A DNA stretch of 64,000 nt from an uncultured Leptolyngbyaceae cyanobacterium (lineage in GTDB: Bacteria; Cyanobacteriota; Cyanobacteriia; Leptolyngbyales; Leptolyngbyaceae), in the NCBI GenBank assembly GCA_938023035.1, contig CALIDI010000031.1, positions 29,859 through 93,858 on the forward strand, written 5' to 3'. The notes beneath the pieces were generated by a model. That model made no database searches and was not told the origin of the DNA. It saw nothing but the letters and a program-made list of their open reading frames with translations. Below are positions 36,049 through 45,642 of the stretch, in pieces; the stretch's first letter is position 1; every line of letters begins with the position of its first letter. A program made the position numbers and the translations under genes.

Positions 36049-37599
36049 CTAAAGGACATTGCCCGGAGAAACCTGAGGCTCTGTTGTAGGGCGTGGCGGC
36101 TGTTCAACTCCTGTTGCTGTCATTTTGTTATAAACATGCCGAGAAATTTCAGGCAAAATCGTGCCACTGCGACTATAGCTGGCAGAATCTCCAAATACAG
36201 CTAGCACATAAGCGGTCTTATGATCTGGTGTTTCGACAAAGGCTACTTCGTGACGCGCTTCAGTCGTGTAACCAATCTTGCCCGCAAAGATGGTATCAGG
36301 CGGCAAGTATTCTCCGAGAAACCCCGCCACACAGTTGAGCGGGTCTTGTTTCCATACCTCTGGGTGGAGATCTCGCTTCAGCAGTGTCACCATTTCCTGA
36401 CTCCGTGCCTTGGAAACAGCCAAGCCGTTGTAAATGTCGTACATCAGGCGAGCTGCCTGATTCGTGCTGACTAGGCTTCTGAGTGGCCTATTCTGGTCAT
36501 CCTTTAATTGCCTTTCTCGGCCACTGGGTCGCGGCATACCAATGGAATGAACCGGATAATTTTTCTGAGCAACATAAAGGTCAGTAAAGCCGGACTGCCG
36601 AAAGAACTCGTTTACCTGCATCCGCTTATTAAACCAAGCGGTAAAAGCCTCTCCAGCTAATTCTTGGCCAGATTCTGCTTGTGTAATCCGATCCAAGATG
36701 CGACTGGCGGCATCATTATCAGAAACAACAACCATGGCCCGCATATCCGCCGTAAAGGCGGCATCGGGCACAATTATGCCCTGGTCAACCTGGGCGTAGG
36801 CCATCACCATCCAGAAAAACTTGGCGATACTGGCAGGATAGCGCATGACACTGCCCTGGTGGTCAGCGACTTCGTTCGTTTTCAGGTTAATCAGGCTAAT
36901 GGATAACTCCTCGGCCTTAAAGCCTTTTTGCACCGCCAGGGCAACCGCACTATCAACGACTCCCTGCAAGGTTGCGCTAGGTCGCAGCGCCGGTTCCTGG
37001 CGCACGTTGTAGACCAGTTGCCCATTGACAAAGGCTGCTGGCGGGGCACTTGGGGGGGCGGTAGGGTTGGGTTGGTTCGCGTGGATGTGGGTAGATGGAG
37101 CTGGAGAATGGGAGGTAGGAGGGCGGAGCGAAACAGTCGTGCCAATCAATACCGCTAAACCCACCATCGCAATCAAACTCGACAGCAATCGTCGCCACGG
37201 CTGCCTGGCTTTGCGTTTCAAGCGGCGCTTGCGGCGCAGAGCGGGAGGATAAGCGGAGGGAGGCAAGAGTCGTGGTTCGATCGTACGATTGGTAGGCCGG
37301 CTCTGATCAAGGCCAGAGGAACCCCGTGTTTGAGGCGACCCCTTTTGATGGGGCGATCGCGCCAGCGGACGGACTGGCATGGATAGCTGAGCGGTTTGGG
37401 GCTTCGACTGCGGCTGCAAAATCTTAGCCTGACCCAGCGCTTGTCGTTGCTGTTGTCGCGTCAGTTGTTGTTTTAAGAACGCGGTTTCTGACTTTAGCTG
37501 CTGAATTGTCTGGCGCGCACGAGCTAGTTCCACCCTGAGACGAATTTCTTCCTCTTTAGAAAAAGCTGATGTTCGCTGAACTGGCTGACGCACTCTCAA
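36049..37599 (-). CDS. Membrane-anchored class A beta-lactamase-like serine hydrolase
   Basis: The 516-residue protein starts with a coiled coil (about 15-60, E/R/Q-rich), a Pro/Ser linker, a basic stretch before one membrane helix (about 138-157), and an extracytoplasmic domain. That domain carries the penicillin-recognising motifs S257-x-x-K260 in 'YPASIAKFF', SDN (293-295) and KIGYT (441-445, in place of KTG). This is the family of class A beta-lactamases and related murein hydrolases. The cytoplasmic coiled coil is unusual for a secreted lactamase and suggests a cell-wall enzyme tied to an internal partner. It stands alone. Confidence 0.78.
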   Translation of the reverse strand: MRVRQPVQRTSAFSKEEEIRLRVELARARQTIQQLKSETAFLKQQLTRQQQRQALGQAKILQPQSKPQTAQLSMPVRPLARSPHQKGSPQTRGSSGLDQSRPTNRTIEPRLLPPSAYPPALRRKRRLKRKARQPWRRLLSSLIAMVGLAVLIGTTVSLRPPTSHSPAPSTHIHANQPNPTAPPSAPPAAFVNGQLVYNVRQEPALRPSATLQGVVDSAVALAVQKGFKAEELSISLINLKTNEVADHQGSVMRYPASIAKFFWMVMAYAQVDQGIIVPDAAFTADMRAMVVVSDNDAASRILDRITQAESGQELAGEAFTAWFNKRMQVNEFFRQSGFTDLYVAQKNYPVHSIGMPRPSGRERQLKDDQNRPLRSLVSTNQAARLMYDIYNGLAVSKARSQEMVTLLKRDLHPEVWKQDPLNCVAGFLGEYLPPDTIFAGKIGYTTEARHEVAFVETPDHKTAYVLAVFGDSASYSRSGTILPEISRHVYNKMTATGVEQPPRPTTEPQVSPGNVL

Positions 37600-38029
37600 T
37601 TACTGCAACTAAGTAAGATTGGGGAAAGTAAGATTAGGGAAAACAGAAACAGATTAGTAATGGTATACAGCAACTTTCGGGTTTTTGTAACCATTCTTTT
37701 GTCGAAGATACAATTGTACTATCCCTAGAATCTTCAAAAACTGCGAACCTCGATGGCTAATGATAGCCACCTGAGTAAAGACGGGGTGCCCCTCGAATGC
37801 ACTCAGCAAGCTGACGGTAGCCATCATCGCGCTTCCCGACCGAACAAAATGGCTGAGCCGTCGAGCTTACTGAAGCGATTCTAGTTGCTGACCCCCTTTT
37901 CCTCAAACGCAATGGTTCGGAATCTGCATAAAAATAAAATATCGGTGATGCGTTATGGTCAGTTTTGGTAGCGATCGCGGTGTCCCCTCGGTCTGCGATA
38001 CTCATAAATGCCCATCATGCGATCAACCT
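37600..38029. other. Divergent intergenic region containing a structured element
   Basis: This 430-bp stretch lies between the serine hydrolase and fabI. It holds the inverted-repeat element at 37749-37865; the rest has no visible gene. Confidence 0.5.
37749..37865 (+). ncRNA. Candidate structured RNA (three-way junction) upstream of fabI
   Basis: CTCGATGGCT (37749-37758) pairs with AGCCGTCGAG (37856-37865), a 10-bp outer stem with one T-G pair. Inside are arm 2, CTGAGT (37771-37776) with ACTCAG (37801-37806) capped by GGGG-TG-CCCC, and arm 3, AGCCAT (37819-37824) with ATGGCT (37849-37854). TGGCTA (37754-37759) can alternatively pair with TAGCCA at 37764-37769 or TAGCCATC at 37818-37825. Competing pairings are typical of regulatory leaders, but strand and transcription are unproven; it could also be a protein-binding palindrome array. 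Confidence 0.4.
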
Positions 38030-38809
38030 ATGCTGGATCTGACTGGAAAAAACGCCCTCGTTACCGGGATTGCGAACAACCGCTCCATCGCTTGGGGAAT
38101 CGCCCAACAGTTGCACAAAGCGGGCGCTAATATTGGAATTACCTACCTGCCTGACGATAAAGGCAAACTCGAAAAGAAAGTTGCCGAATTGGTTGAACCC
38201 CTTTCTCCTAGCCTATTTGTCCCCTGTAATGTGCAAGACGATGCACAGATCGAAGCCGTCTTTCACACGATTCAGGAGCAGTGGGGTCGTCTCGATATCC
38301 TCATCCACTGTTTAGCCTTTGCCAACCGAGATGACCTGACCGGTCACTTTGTTGAAACTTCCCGGCAAGGGTTTCAGCTCGCCCTGGATATCAGCGCCTA
38401 TTCCCTGGTGAGGTTATGTGCTGGGGCTAAGCCCTTGATGACTGACGGAGGGAGTGTGGTGACGTTAACGTATCTGGGGGGGGTCAAAGTCATCCCAAAC
38501 TACAATGTTATGGGAATTGCCAAAGCCGCCCTGGAAATGAATGTGCGCTACTTGGCGGCTGATCTTGGGCCTTCTAATATTCGTGTCAATGCCATTTCTG
38601 CTGGCCCGATTCGCACTCTGGCCTCTTCGGCAGTGGGCGGCATTCTTGACATGATTCACCACGTTGAGAAAGTTGCCCCTCTCCGCCGCACTGTTACTCA
38701 ACTAGAGGTCGGCAATACGGCGGCTTTTCTTTGTAGCGATTTAGCCAGTGGGATCACCGGGCAAGTTGTTTACGTGGATGCAGGCTACGAAATCATGGGC
38801 ATGTCTTAG
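38030..38809 (+). CDS. fabI: Enoyl-[acyl-carrier-protein] reductase (NADH)
   Basis: From the ATG at 38030 the protein is 259 residues, the usual FabI size; the upstream extension to 37955 is not homologous. It has 'GKNALVTGIANNRSIAWGIAQQL' (FabI-type glycine-rich loop), 'ILIHCLAFANRDDLTG', 'YLGGVKVIPNYNVMGIAKAALE' with the Y-x6-K catalytic pair, and 'SAGPIRTLASSAVGGI'. It does the last reduction step of each cycle of fatty-acid elongation. It is followed after 30 bp by the antiporter gene. Confidence 0.96.
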   Translation: MLDLTGKNALVTGIANNRSIAWGIAQQLHKAGANIGITYLPDDKGKLEKKVAELVEPLSPSLFVPCNVQDDAQIEAVFHTIQEQWGRLDILIHCLAFANRDDLTGHFVETSRQGFQLALDISAYSLVRLCAGAKPLMTDGGSVVTLTYLGGVKVIPNYNVMGIAKAALEMNVRYLAADLGPSNIRVNAISAGPIRTLASSAVGGILDMIHHVEKVAPLRRTVTQLEVGNTAAFLCSDLASGITGQVVYVDAGYEIMGMS

Positions 38810-38839
38810 CAGCGTAGAGGCGAATACGAGCAAATACTT

Positions 38840-40885
38840 ATGGATGCCACCCTCGACATTACGCTGCAAATCATCTTGACCGTGATGGCGGGCATCGCTG
38901 CACAGGTAATTGCAGAGTTGTTTCGACTGCCTGGAATTGTCTTTTTGCTGCTGTTTGGCATTCTTCTAGGGCCAAGCGTTTTAGGCTGGCTCCATCCTGC
39001 GAGTTTGGGCAATGGCCTGGAGGTCATGGTCTCCCTGCTAGTCGCCCTCATTCTGTTTGAGGGGGGCTTTAGCCTAGAGCTACGGGATTTAGGGCGGGTT
39101 TCTACCAGTCTGAGGAATTTGGTCACCGTCGGCACTTTGATTACACTTTTAGGCGGAGGAATGGCGGCCCATTGGCTCAGCGAATTTCCCTGGGCGATCG
39201 CCTTTCTCTATGCCTCCTTGGTTGTGGTGACAGGGCCGACGGTGATTAACCCCCTGTTACGGCAAGTCAAGGTGGATCGGCAAGTCTCCACCCTGCTGGA
39301 AAGTGAGGGAGTTCTGATTGACCCAGTCGGGGCCATCTTGGCGGTGGTCGTGCTGGATACCCTCTTGAATCGTGGTGCGGCCCCCCTGTCAATTGTCAGT
39401 GGTCTATTATTGCGTCTCGGCATTGGAGCGGCGATCGGCATCCTCGGCGGTTGGCTGCTGGGCGTATTTCTGAAATGGGAGCGGTTTCTTTCCGATGATT
39501 TAAAGGCCCTGACGGTACTGGCAGGGCTTTGGGGTTTATACGGATTAGCCCAAACCATTCGCAGCGAGTCAGGGCTGATGGCAGCCGTGGCAGCCGGGAT
39601 TGTGCTGCGGGCCTCTTCTCTGTCTGAAGAACGCTTACTCAAACGATTCAAAGGTGCTCTAACAATCCTGGCTGTTTCTGTACTATTTATTTTGCTTTCG
39701 GCTGACCTATCGTTACCAGGGGTCTTTGCTCTGGGCTGGGGTGGGGTTTTTACCGTTCTTTGTCTAATGCTTGTTGTGCGCCCCATTAACATTTGGGCCT
39801 GTACCTGGCAGAGTGATTTAAATTGGCGACAGAAAATTTTTCTTTCCTGGATTTCACCCCGGGGTATTGTTTCGGCGTCAGTGGCTTCTCTGTTCAGCAT
39901 TTTGCTGACCCAGCGAGGAATCAGCGGGGGAGATGCCATCAAAGCACTGGTTTTTCTCACGATTATTCTGACGGTAGTTGTCCAGGGGCTGACAGCAGGG
40001 ATCCTTGCGAACTTGCTGCAAATTACTTCGAAACAGGCGACTGGAATTGTGATTGTTGGATGTAACCCGTTAAGTTTATTAATTGGGCGCTTTTATCAAG
40101 AACAGGGAGAATCAGTCGCCTTAATTGATACCAATCCTCAGAACTATCAACAAGCTGAAAATGAAGGTCTACGGCTGTTTGTCAGTAGTGCGCTGGAAAC
40201 AGATGTTTTAGAGCGGGCAGGACTTGCCTATACGGGGACGTTTTTGGCTATCACGACGAATGGAGAAGTGAATCGGGTTGTGGCCCAGCGGGTGGTAGAG
40301 GAGTTTCACCCACCACGAGTATTGGCTGTTTTTCCCCGTGAACGCCAGGGCGATGCTGATAAGAGGGATAAAGATTCACTCAATATTGGCCAGGCCTTTG
40401 GTTCTGAGGTTTCCTTAAAAACCTGGAATCAGGGAATCACCGATGGAGCCGTGAAACTGGGTGAAACCATTTTGAGAGAGGTGGATGCTGTGCCACAGCA
40501 AGCCCACATCAAAAAGCTGATAGATGCGGGGGAACTGCTGCCCTTACTGATCCATCGCGGTGCCACCCTTCAGGTTGTTTCGCTAAAAGATGACTTTCAG
40601 GTGGGCGATCGCTTGATTTACCTTCTGCAAGACCCCAAACCTAAACTACTTAAAATGTTGTCGGGTGATAGCAAAACCCGGCTAAAGCTAGAAAAAATCC
40701 CTTATGTAGAAAGCTTTACTCTGCCAGAACCGGCAACGGTATCAGAAACGCCAGTGGAAACAACAACAGTATCTGAACGAGTGGCTGCGCCTGCTGAATC
40801 AGCAATTCCTGAGGCTGTGCCTGCTGAATCAGCAGCTAATTTAGAGACCGCCGGTAATTCCGATGCTCTACCCCACCAACCCTGA
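38840..40885 (+). CDS. CPA1/NhaP-type cation/proton antiporter with TrkA-N domain
   Basis: The 681-residue protein has about 12 membrane helices (residues 1-405) including 'VALILFEGGFSLELRDLG' and 'VVTGPTVINPLLRQVKVD' plus 'ESEGVLIDPVGAI', the ion-binding acid motifs of NhaP/CPA1. A cytoplasmic TrkA-N Rossmann domain ('GIVIVGCNPLSLLIGRFYQEQGESVALIDTNP', from about 407) follows, then a TrkA-C-like part and an Ala/Glu/Pro-rich tail. It exchanges Na+ or K+ for protons and may be gated by nucleotides. The tail overlaps the convergent response-regulator gene by 18 bp. Confidence 0.9.
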   Translation: MDATLDITLQIILTVMAGIAAQVIAELFRLPGIVFLLLFGILLGPSVLGWLHPASLGNGLEVMVSLLVALILFEGGFSLELRDLGRVSTSLRNLVTVGTLITLLGGGMAAHWLSEFPWAIAFLYASLVVVTGPTVINPLLRQVKVDRQVSTLLESEGVLIDPVGAILAVVVLDTLLNRGAAPLSIVSGLLLRLGIGAAIGILGGWLLGVFLKWERFLSDDLKALTVLAGLWGLYGLAQTIRSESGLMAAVAAGIVLRASSLSEERLLKRFKGALTILAVSVLFILLSADLSLPGVFALGWGGVFTVLCLMLVVRPINIWACTWQSDLNWRQKIFLSWISPRGIVSASVASLFSILLTQRGISGGDAIKALVFLTIILTVVVQGLTAGILANLLQITSKQATGIVIVGCNPLSLLIGRFYQEQGESVALIDTNPQNYQQAENEGLRLFVSSALETDVLERAGLAYTGTFLAITTNGEVNRVVAQRVVEEFHPPRVLAVFPRERQGDADKRDKDSLNIGQAFGSEVSLKTWNQGITDGAVKLGETILREVDAVPQQAHIKKLIDAGELLPLLIHRGATLQVVSLKDDFQVGDRLIYLLQDPKPKLLKMLSGDSKTRLKLEKIPYVESFTLPEPATVSETPVETTTVSERVAAPAESAIPEAVPAESAANLETAGNSDALPHQP

Positions 40886-41587
40886 GCGCAAAGCCCGCAC
40901 GGCAGCCTGCGTACGATCATCGGCGCAGAGCTTGTTGAGAATATTCCGCACATGGGTTTTCACGGTGCCCACGGTGATGAATAGTTTGTCGGAGATTGCC
41001 GCGTTGCTGTAGCCATCCACAATTAATTGAAGAACCTCCAACTCTCGCTCCGTTAGGGGGTAGCTCTCTAACATCTGGTTATATTCAGGTTCAGCCGCTT
41101 GAATTGTCACAAGTTGGGTTTGATCAACTGGGGTGTGCGCCTCTTGCATTTGGTGAATCACAATGCGGGCGATCGCCGGATCAATCCAGGCATTGCCTTC
41201 ATGGGTTGCTTGCAACGCCTCTGCCAGGCGCTGCAAACTTGCATCCTTCATGCAATAAGAATCTGCACCGGCAGCAAAAGCGGCTAACACAACCTCACGC
41301 CGGTCTTGCAACGTGAGAATGAGAACTTTTGTAGCTGCAATCTCCGCATCTTCTGCCTCAGCCTGAATCTCCCGAAACCGCCGAGTTAACTCGACTCCAT
41401 CAATTTCTGGCAACCCGATATCGACAATCGCAACATCTGGCCGATGGGTCACTAACATTTCCAGGCCTCCATTTGCCTCAGTTGCCTCACCGACTACCTC
41501 AAACCCGCCATATTGTTGGAGAGCTGTGCGCATACTCACCCGGGTAAGATCATGATCTTCGATTAAAACAATCCGGATTGTTGTCAT
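40868..41587 (-). CDS. NarL/LuxR-family response regulator
   Basis: The 239-residue protein from the ATG at 41587 has a receiver domain with D11/D12 in 'LIEDHDLTR', phospho-acceptor D56 in 'VAIVDIGLPEIDG' and the 'KVLILT' and 'SYCMKD' segments. A LuxR-type HTH ('LTERELEVLQLIVDGYSNAAISDKLFITVGTVKTHVRNIL', about 178-217) follows a short linker. Phosphorylation by a histidine kinase should control DNA binding. No kinase gene is adjacent. Its 3' end overlaps that of the antiporter gene on the other strand. Confidence 0.93.
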   Translation of the reverse strand: MTTIRIVLIEDHDLTRVSMRTALQQYGGFEVVGEATEANGGLEMLVTHRPDVAIVDIGLPEIDGVELTRRFREIQAEAEDAEIAATKVLILTLQDRREVVLAAFAAGADSYCMKDASLQRLAEALQATHEGNAWIDPAIARIVIHQMQEAHTPVDQTQLVTIQAAEPEYNQMLESYPLTERELEVLQLIVDGYSNAAISDKLFITVGTVKTHVRNILNKLCADDRTQAAVRALRSGLVG

Positions 41588-41798
41588 CAGAGAGTTTCCT
41601 TTCTTACTTCGGAGAAGAACGCATCTATACCAAAATAAATAACTAACATTGCCGTTGCAGCCGTCGCTCAGAAAAAATAACCCGTCCACCTACTCAGTCA
41701 AACAACTGACGACAACGCTTTTCCTGTCTTAAAGATCACAGAAGGCCTATGTACCTTCATCCATCTTTGGCCGCATATCTCTATCTGCAAAAATCTAG

Positions 41799-42152
41799 CT
41801 ATTGATTGGTTTCAGGCTTTTTGGTTTGTTTTGTCAAACTCCGAATCAGCAATTGCAGCATCAGCCCTAGCAAGCCCAAGCAGGCAATTCCAAAGACCCA
41901 AACCCCTAAAGTAGTCATGCCAATAACCAGCGTTCGGACAGCCGTGGAAATGCGATAAACCGTAAAGTTATCTGTCTGGATCGGCGTCCTAGCAAAGGTC
42001 GAGGCTACAGCCTGGGTGAGGCTACACATCGCAAAGGTTAGCGCTGCCGAAACAGCGGCTCCGAGTAAGCAGCGTAATGGTGTAGGGGATACTGTTTCAT
42101 TGGTGGTGCCAACTGTCGCAGAAGACACCTTGATTTGAGTGGGATCAGCCAT
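41799..42152 (-). CDS. DUF3082-type membrane protein
   Basis: The 117-residue protein has two hydrophobic helices (about 27-50 and 73-105) separated by a polar segment. The layout and 'STAVRTLVIGMTTLGVWVFG' match DUF3082, a cyanobacterial and plastid family without known function. It is single, on the minus strand, and precedes nothing obvious. Confidence 0.7.
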   Translation of the reverse strand: MADPTQIKVSSATVGTTNETVSPTPLRCLLGAAVSAALTFAMCSLTQAVASTFARTPIQTDNFTVYRISTAVRTLVIGMTTLGVWVFGIACLGLLGLMLQLLIRSLTKQTKKPETNQ

Positions 42153-42677
42153 ACAACCTCGAAATTTGATTCATCATCAAGTTATGCTAACTTCACTTTA
42201 ACTCTCCACCTAAAACATGAACGCTCGCCTGGCATGGAAACGGTGATGGAAAAGCTTGCCTACAGAGTGATATAGTCCTCGCTACCTGATGGAGAACAGA
42301 GTAAAGCAGGTGAGGAGATTCAGGTTCTTTTCCCAAACAGGGAACCAAGAAGAGGGGGGCACTGTCATAAACAGGGCAAGGGGATGACTCCTTTCTCCAA
42401 TGAAGTAGCAGACTGTTGCATTCTTCTTTTTACCCAAGGGGGAACCAAAAGCAGAGGCTGCTTTAGCACGAGTTTTAGGCTGTCGTTTTTGTGATAAGCC
42501 AGTGTTAGCCTCGCAAGAGAACCTATTTGACTCAGCAAGAGTCTGTGTGGAAAACGGTCGGCAAATCGTTAGACAGCGAGCTGTTTAATTCAGTTCATTT
42601 TATTGCTGAGGTCATTAAGTTGCATTCAACGCCTTAGACGATCTCTAAGGGTAATCAGTTCCAGTTTGTTGGTCAAT
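42153..42677. other. Intergenic region between ispE and the DUF3082 gene
   Basis: This 525-bp stretch shows small imperfect hairpins (GGTTC/GAACC around 42323-42346; a CTTTT/AAAAG pair around 42428-42453). I see no gene, tRNA or recognisable RNA family. Confidence 0.35.
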
Positions 42678-43661
42678 TCAACGATGGGTTGAGTGAAACG
42701 CAGTTTCAGAGGGGGAGGGTTCTGCTAGGTGCACCCCTTTACCGATGGCATGGGTCACCCAAACGTCTAGTTCTGGGTTGGCAATGGCTTCGGTGAGGTG
42801 GTGGGCGATCGCGGTTGCTTCGGTTGGGGATGCGGCTATTCCAAATACGGTTGGCCCTGAGCCAGACATCATTGCGCCCAAGCACCCGGCTTCCTGGAAG
42901 TGTTGCCGTAAATGGGCAACGGTGGGGTAAGCAGGTAGCACGACTTTTTCTAAGTCATTATGCAGGTGTTGGGCAACTTGATGAATATCTCCTTGGGCGA
43001 TCGCTGCCATCATCGGGCCAGAATGGAGTTGTTGTCGCCGACATTCTAGATCCTCAGGCGTACAGAGATAGGAATCATGAAACTGCTGGCGGTAGGCTTT
43101 GTAAGCCCAGGCTGTCGCCACTGACAGGGGGCGATACTTCGCCAAGACCACAGGGAATGACTTTAGGGTAGGCATGCTATCGATTTTTTCGCCGCGTCCC
43201 GTGGCCAGTGCGGTTCCACCTGAAATACAAAAGGGGACGTCTGAGCCAATCTGCGCCCCGAGATCCTGAACTTCATCTTGGGTTAGACCTAGCTTCCAGA
43301 GGAGATCTAGCCCTACCAGCACAGCTGCGGCATTGCCTGAACCACCGGCTAAGCCTGCCCCTACAGGGATGTGTTTCTGCAGGATAATATCGACTCCGCC
43401 ATAACGGCCAAAGGCTTCGGGAAATGCTTGCCGCATCAACTCTGCTGCCCGGTAAGCTAGATTCGTTGGATCGGTTGGCACCAGGGGATGATCACAAAAA
43501 AGCCGAATGGCCTCTGTGCCATTGGCGCGGACCTCTACCTGATCGCAGAGAGCAATGCTTTGCATCACCATGACTAGTTCGTGATAGCCATCGGGGCGAT
43601 CGCCAACAATTTCGAGATAGAGATTAATTTTGGCAGGCGCAAGCAAAGTGTAGGAACGCAT
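42678..43661 (-). CDS. ispE: 4-diphosphocytidyl-2-C-methyl-D-erythritol kinase
   Basis: The 327-residue protein from the ATG at 43661 has the GHMP-kinase layout: 'LLAPAKINLYLEIVGDRPDGYHEL', the ATP loop 'PVGAGLAGGSGNAAAVLVGL' and 'MMSGSGPTVFGI'. It phosphorylates CDP-methylerythritol in the MEP isoprenoid pathway, which feeds carotenoids, quinones and chlorophyll tails. Its start lies 5 nt after the rsmA stop (TGA at 43667-43669), so the genes are coupled. The alternative TTG three codons upstream overlaps the stop. Confidence 0.95.
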   Translation of the reverse strand: MRSYTLLAPAKINLYLEIVGDRPDGYHELVMVMQSIALCDQVEVRANGTEAIRLFCDHPLVPTDPTNLAYRAAELMRQAFPEAFGRYGGVDIILQKHIPVGAGLAGGSGNAAAVLVGLDLLWKLGLTQDEVQDLGAQIGSDVPFCISGGTALATGRGEKIDSMPTLKSFPVVLAKYRPLSVATAWAYKAYRQQFHDSYLCTPEDLECRRQQLHSGPMMAAIAQGDIHQVAQHLHNDLEKVVLPAYPTVAHLRQHFQEAGCLGAMMSGSGPTVFGIAASPTEATAIAHHLTEAIANPELDVWVTHAIGKGVHLAEPSPSETAFHSTHR

Positions 43662-43666
43662 GGTGG

Positions 43667-44521
43667 TCAACTATCCATGGGAGGATGGGCAAGGACGAGT
43701 TCAGCGAGGGCGTCACTTAAGTGAATCCACTGAGATAACCCCAGTTGCTCTGCCCGCCAGTGCTCGGGAATATCGAGACGTTGCAAAACCTCAGTCAGGC
43801 GATCGCGATCAATCAGAGACTGTAAGTTATTTCGTAGCATTTTTCGCTTATTGGCAAAGCTAACTTTTAGTAAAGTTTCCAAAAAATCCGGCTGCTGTGG
43901 GGGGCGTTCCAGGGCACGGGGACGGAGCCTGACCACCGCAGAATCGACCTTTGGCGGTGGATAAAACGCCTGGGCAGGAACGTCGCAAATAAATTCACAC
44001 TCCGCCAGGTATTGCACTTTAATCGATAGTGCCCCCGCGTGTTTGCTGCCAGGATGGGCACACATTCGTAGGGCCACTTCTTTTTGCAGCAATAGCACAA
44101 TCTGCTCAAAGGGGTTGGGGTTGGGGCTGGCCAGGGTACCCAATAGTTTTTCTAAAATGGCCCCGGTAATGTTGTAAGGAATATTGGCCACAACTTTGTT
44201 GGGCCGTTGAAAATCTGGAAAGGGTGCCAGTAAGGCATCTAGCTCTAGGGAGAGAAAGTCGCCCTGGAGCAGTAGAAAGTTTTTAGCTTTGCCAAGCTTT
44301 TTCGTCAGGGTTGCACACAAATCGCGATCAATTTCGACCGCAACGACGGCTTCGGCGTGGGCCAGGAGTTGTCGGGTCAAAATGCCGGTACCAGGGCCAA
44401 TCTCCAATACGCGATCGCCACCTGTGGGGGTTGCACCTAGCTCTGCTGCAGCCACAATTCGTTGCAGCGCTTTTTCGCTGCGTAGCCAATGCTGGGCAAA
44501 CCGTTTACGCGGCTGAGGCAC
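43667..44521 (-). CDS. rsmA: 16S rRNA (adenine(1518)-N6/adenine(1519)-N6)-dimethyltransferase
   Basis: The 284-residue protein (GTG at 44521) starts 'PQPRKRFAQHWLRSEKALQRIV', then SAM-binding 'VLEIGPGTGILTRQLL', 'VEIDRDL', and 'VVANIPYNITGAIL' (N-I-P-Y catalytic motif), as in KsgA/RsmA. It dimethylates two adenines near the 3' end of 16S rRNA. The ATG at 44542 also opens the frame, but the GTG has GGAG 7 nt upstream and lies just past the purM stop (44526-44528), so it is preferred. Confidence 0.94.
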   Translation of the reverse strand: MPQPRKRFAQHWLRSEKALQRIVAAAELGATPTGGDRVLEIGPGTGILTRQLLAHAEAVVAVEIDRDLCATLTKKLGKAKNFLLLQGDFLSLELDALLAPFPDFQRPNKVVANIPYNITGAILEKLLGTLASPNPNPFEQIVLLLQKEVALRMCAHPGSKHAGALSIKVQYLAECEFICDVPAQAFYPPPKVDSAVVRLRPRALERPPQQPDFLETLLKVSFANKRKMLRNNLQSLIDRDRLTEVLQRLDIPEHWRAEQLGLSQWIHLSDALAELVLAHPPMDS

Positions 44522-44525
44522 AACC

Positions 44526-45554
44526 TTACTCCGGTAATCCAATCAGTTCACCGTTACCACTAATGACCTGCCCGACCTCCCAGGCATTGAGACCCTGTTG
44601 CTGAAACCAGGCGATCGCGGCTGCGGTCTGGGCTGGCGGTACCAACACAACAAAGCCAATGCCCATATTAAAGGTTTGGAACATATCCCGCTGAGCTACA
44701 GCGCCCGCCCGGGCTAACCACTGAAAGATGGGAGGCACCTGCCAACTGTTGGCATTCAGGCTGATAGCTTGCCCCGGTCCTAAACACCGCGGCAGATTTT
44801 CGGGTAGGCCGCCACCAGTGATATGGGCCATGCCATGAATTTCAATGCCGCTTTTACGAGCTGCAAGAACTGGCTGCACGTAAATCTGGGTCGGAGTTAA
44901 CAACGCTTCTCCCAGGGATTGTCCCCCCAGTTCTGTAGGTTGCTCCTGCCAACTAAAGCCACCATCACTCACAATTTTTCGCACTAGGCTAAAGCCATTG
45001 CTATGAACCCCCTGACTGGCTAGGGCGATCGCCCTATCCTCCAACTCAACTTTGGAACCATTCAGGAGGTGCTGCCGTTCCACCACACCGACACAAAACC
45101 CAGCAAGGTCATACTCTCCGCCAGGGTAAAAGCCAGGCATTTCAGCCGTCTCCCCGCCCAGTAGGGCACAACCCGCCTGCCGACAACCCGTCGCAATGCC
45201 TGCCACCACCTCTGTAAGCTGGTCAGGTTCAAGTTTGCCTGTTGCCAGATAATCCAGAAAAAACAAAGGCTCTGCCCCTGAGGTCACCACATCATTCACA
45301 CACATGGCCACCAAGTCAATACCAACCGTATCATGCCGGTTCAACTGCTGCGCCAACTTGAGCTTAGTGCCCACCCCATCCGTACCCGCAACCAATACTG
45401 GCTCCTGATAGCCGGTTGGTAATTGAAAGAAACCGCTGAAGCCGCCAATGTTACTCAAAACTTCCCGGCGAGCCGTACTGTGAACTAGGTCACGGATCTG
45501 ATTCACAAAGGCATAACCCGCTTCGATGTTGACTCCTGCCTGTCGATAATCCAT
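44526..45554 (-). CDS. purM: Phosphoribosylformylglycinamidine cyclo-ligase (AIR synthetase)
   Basis: The 342-residue protein starts '[20 protein letters not shown]' and has '[16 protein letters not shown]', '[19 protein letters not shown]', '[11 protein letters not shown]' and '[13 protein letters not shown]', all PurM/AIRS motifs. It closes the imidazole ring of purines using ATP. It is first of the minus-strand chain purM-rsmA-ispE. Confidence 0.97.
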   Translation of the reverse strand: MDYRQAGVNIEAGYAFVNQIRDLVHSTARREVLSNIGGFSGFFQLPTGYQEPVLVAGTDGVGTKLKLAQQLNRHDTVGIDLVAMCVNDVVTSGAEPLFFLDYLATGKLEPDQLTEVVAGIATGCRQAGCALLGGETAEMPGFYPGGEYDLAGFCVGVVERQHLLNGSKVELEDRAIALASQGVHSNGFSLVRKIVSDGGFSWQEQPTELGGQSLGEALLTPTQIYVQPVLAARKSGIEIHGMAHITGGGLPENLPRCLGPGQAISLNANSWQVPPIFQWLARAGAVAQRDMFQTFNMGIGFVVLVPPAQTAAAIAWFQQQGLNAWEVGQVISGNGELIGLPE

Positions 45555-45642
45555 AAATTCGTTACAAATGTGCGACGGCCATAGCCTCTCATTTTAGCGA
45601 ATCTGCATCCTAACCTAGCGACAGAATTCCGAGCAGGCCCCA

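Noticed and set aside
39208..39960. 250-codon frame antisense to the antiporter gene
   Set aside because: It is a shadow frame rich in Arg, Pro and Ser, entirely within a clear coding sequence on the other strand.
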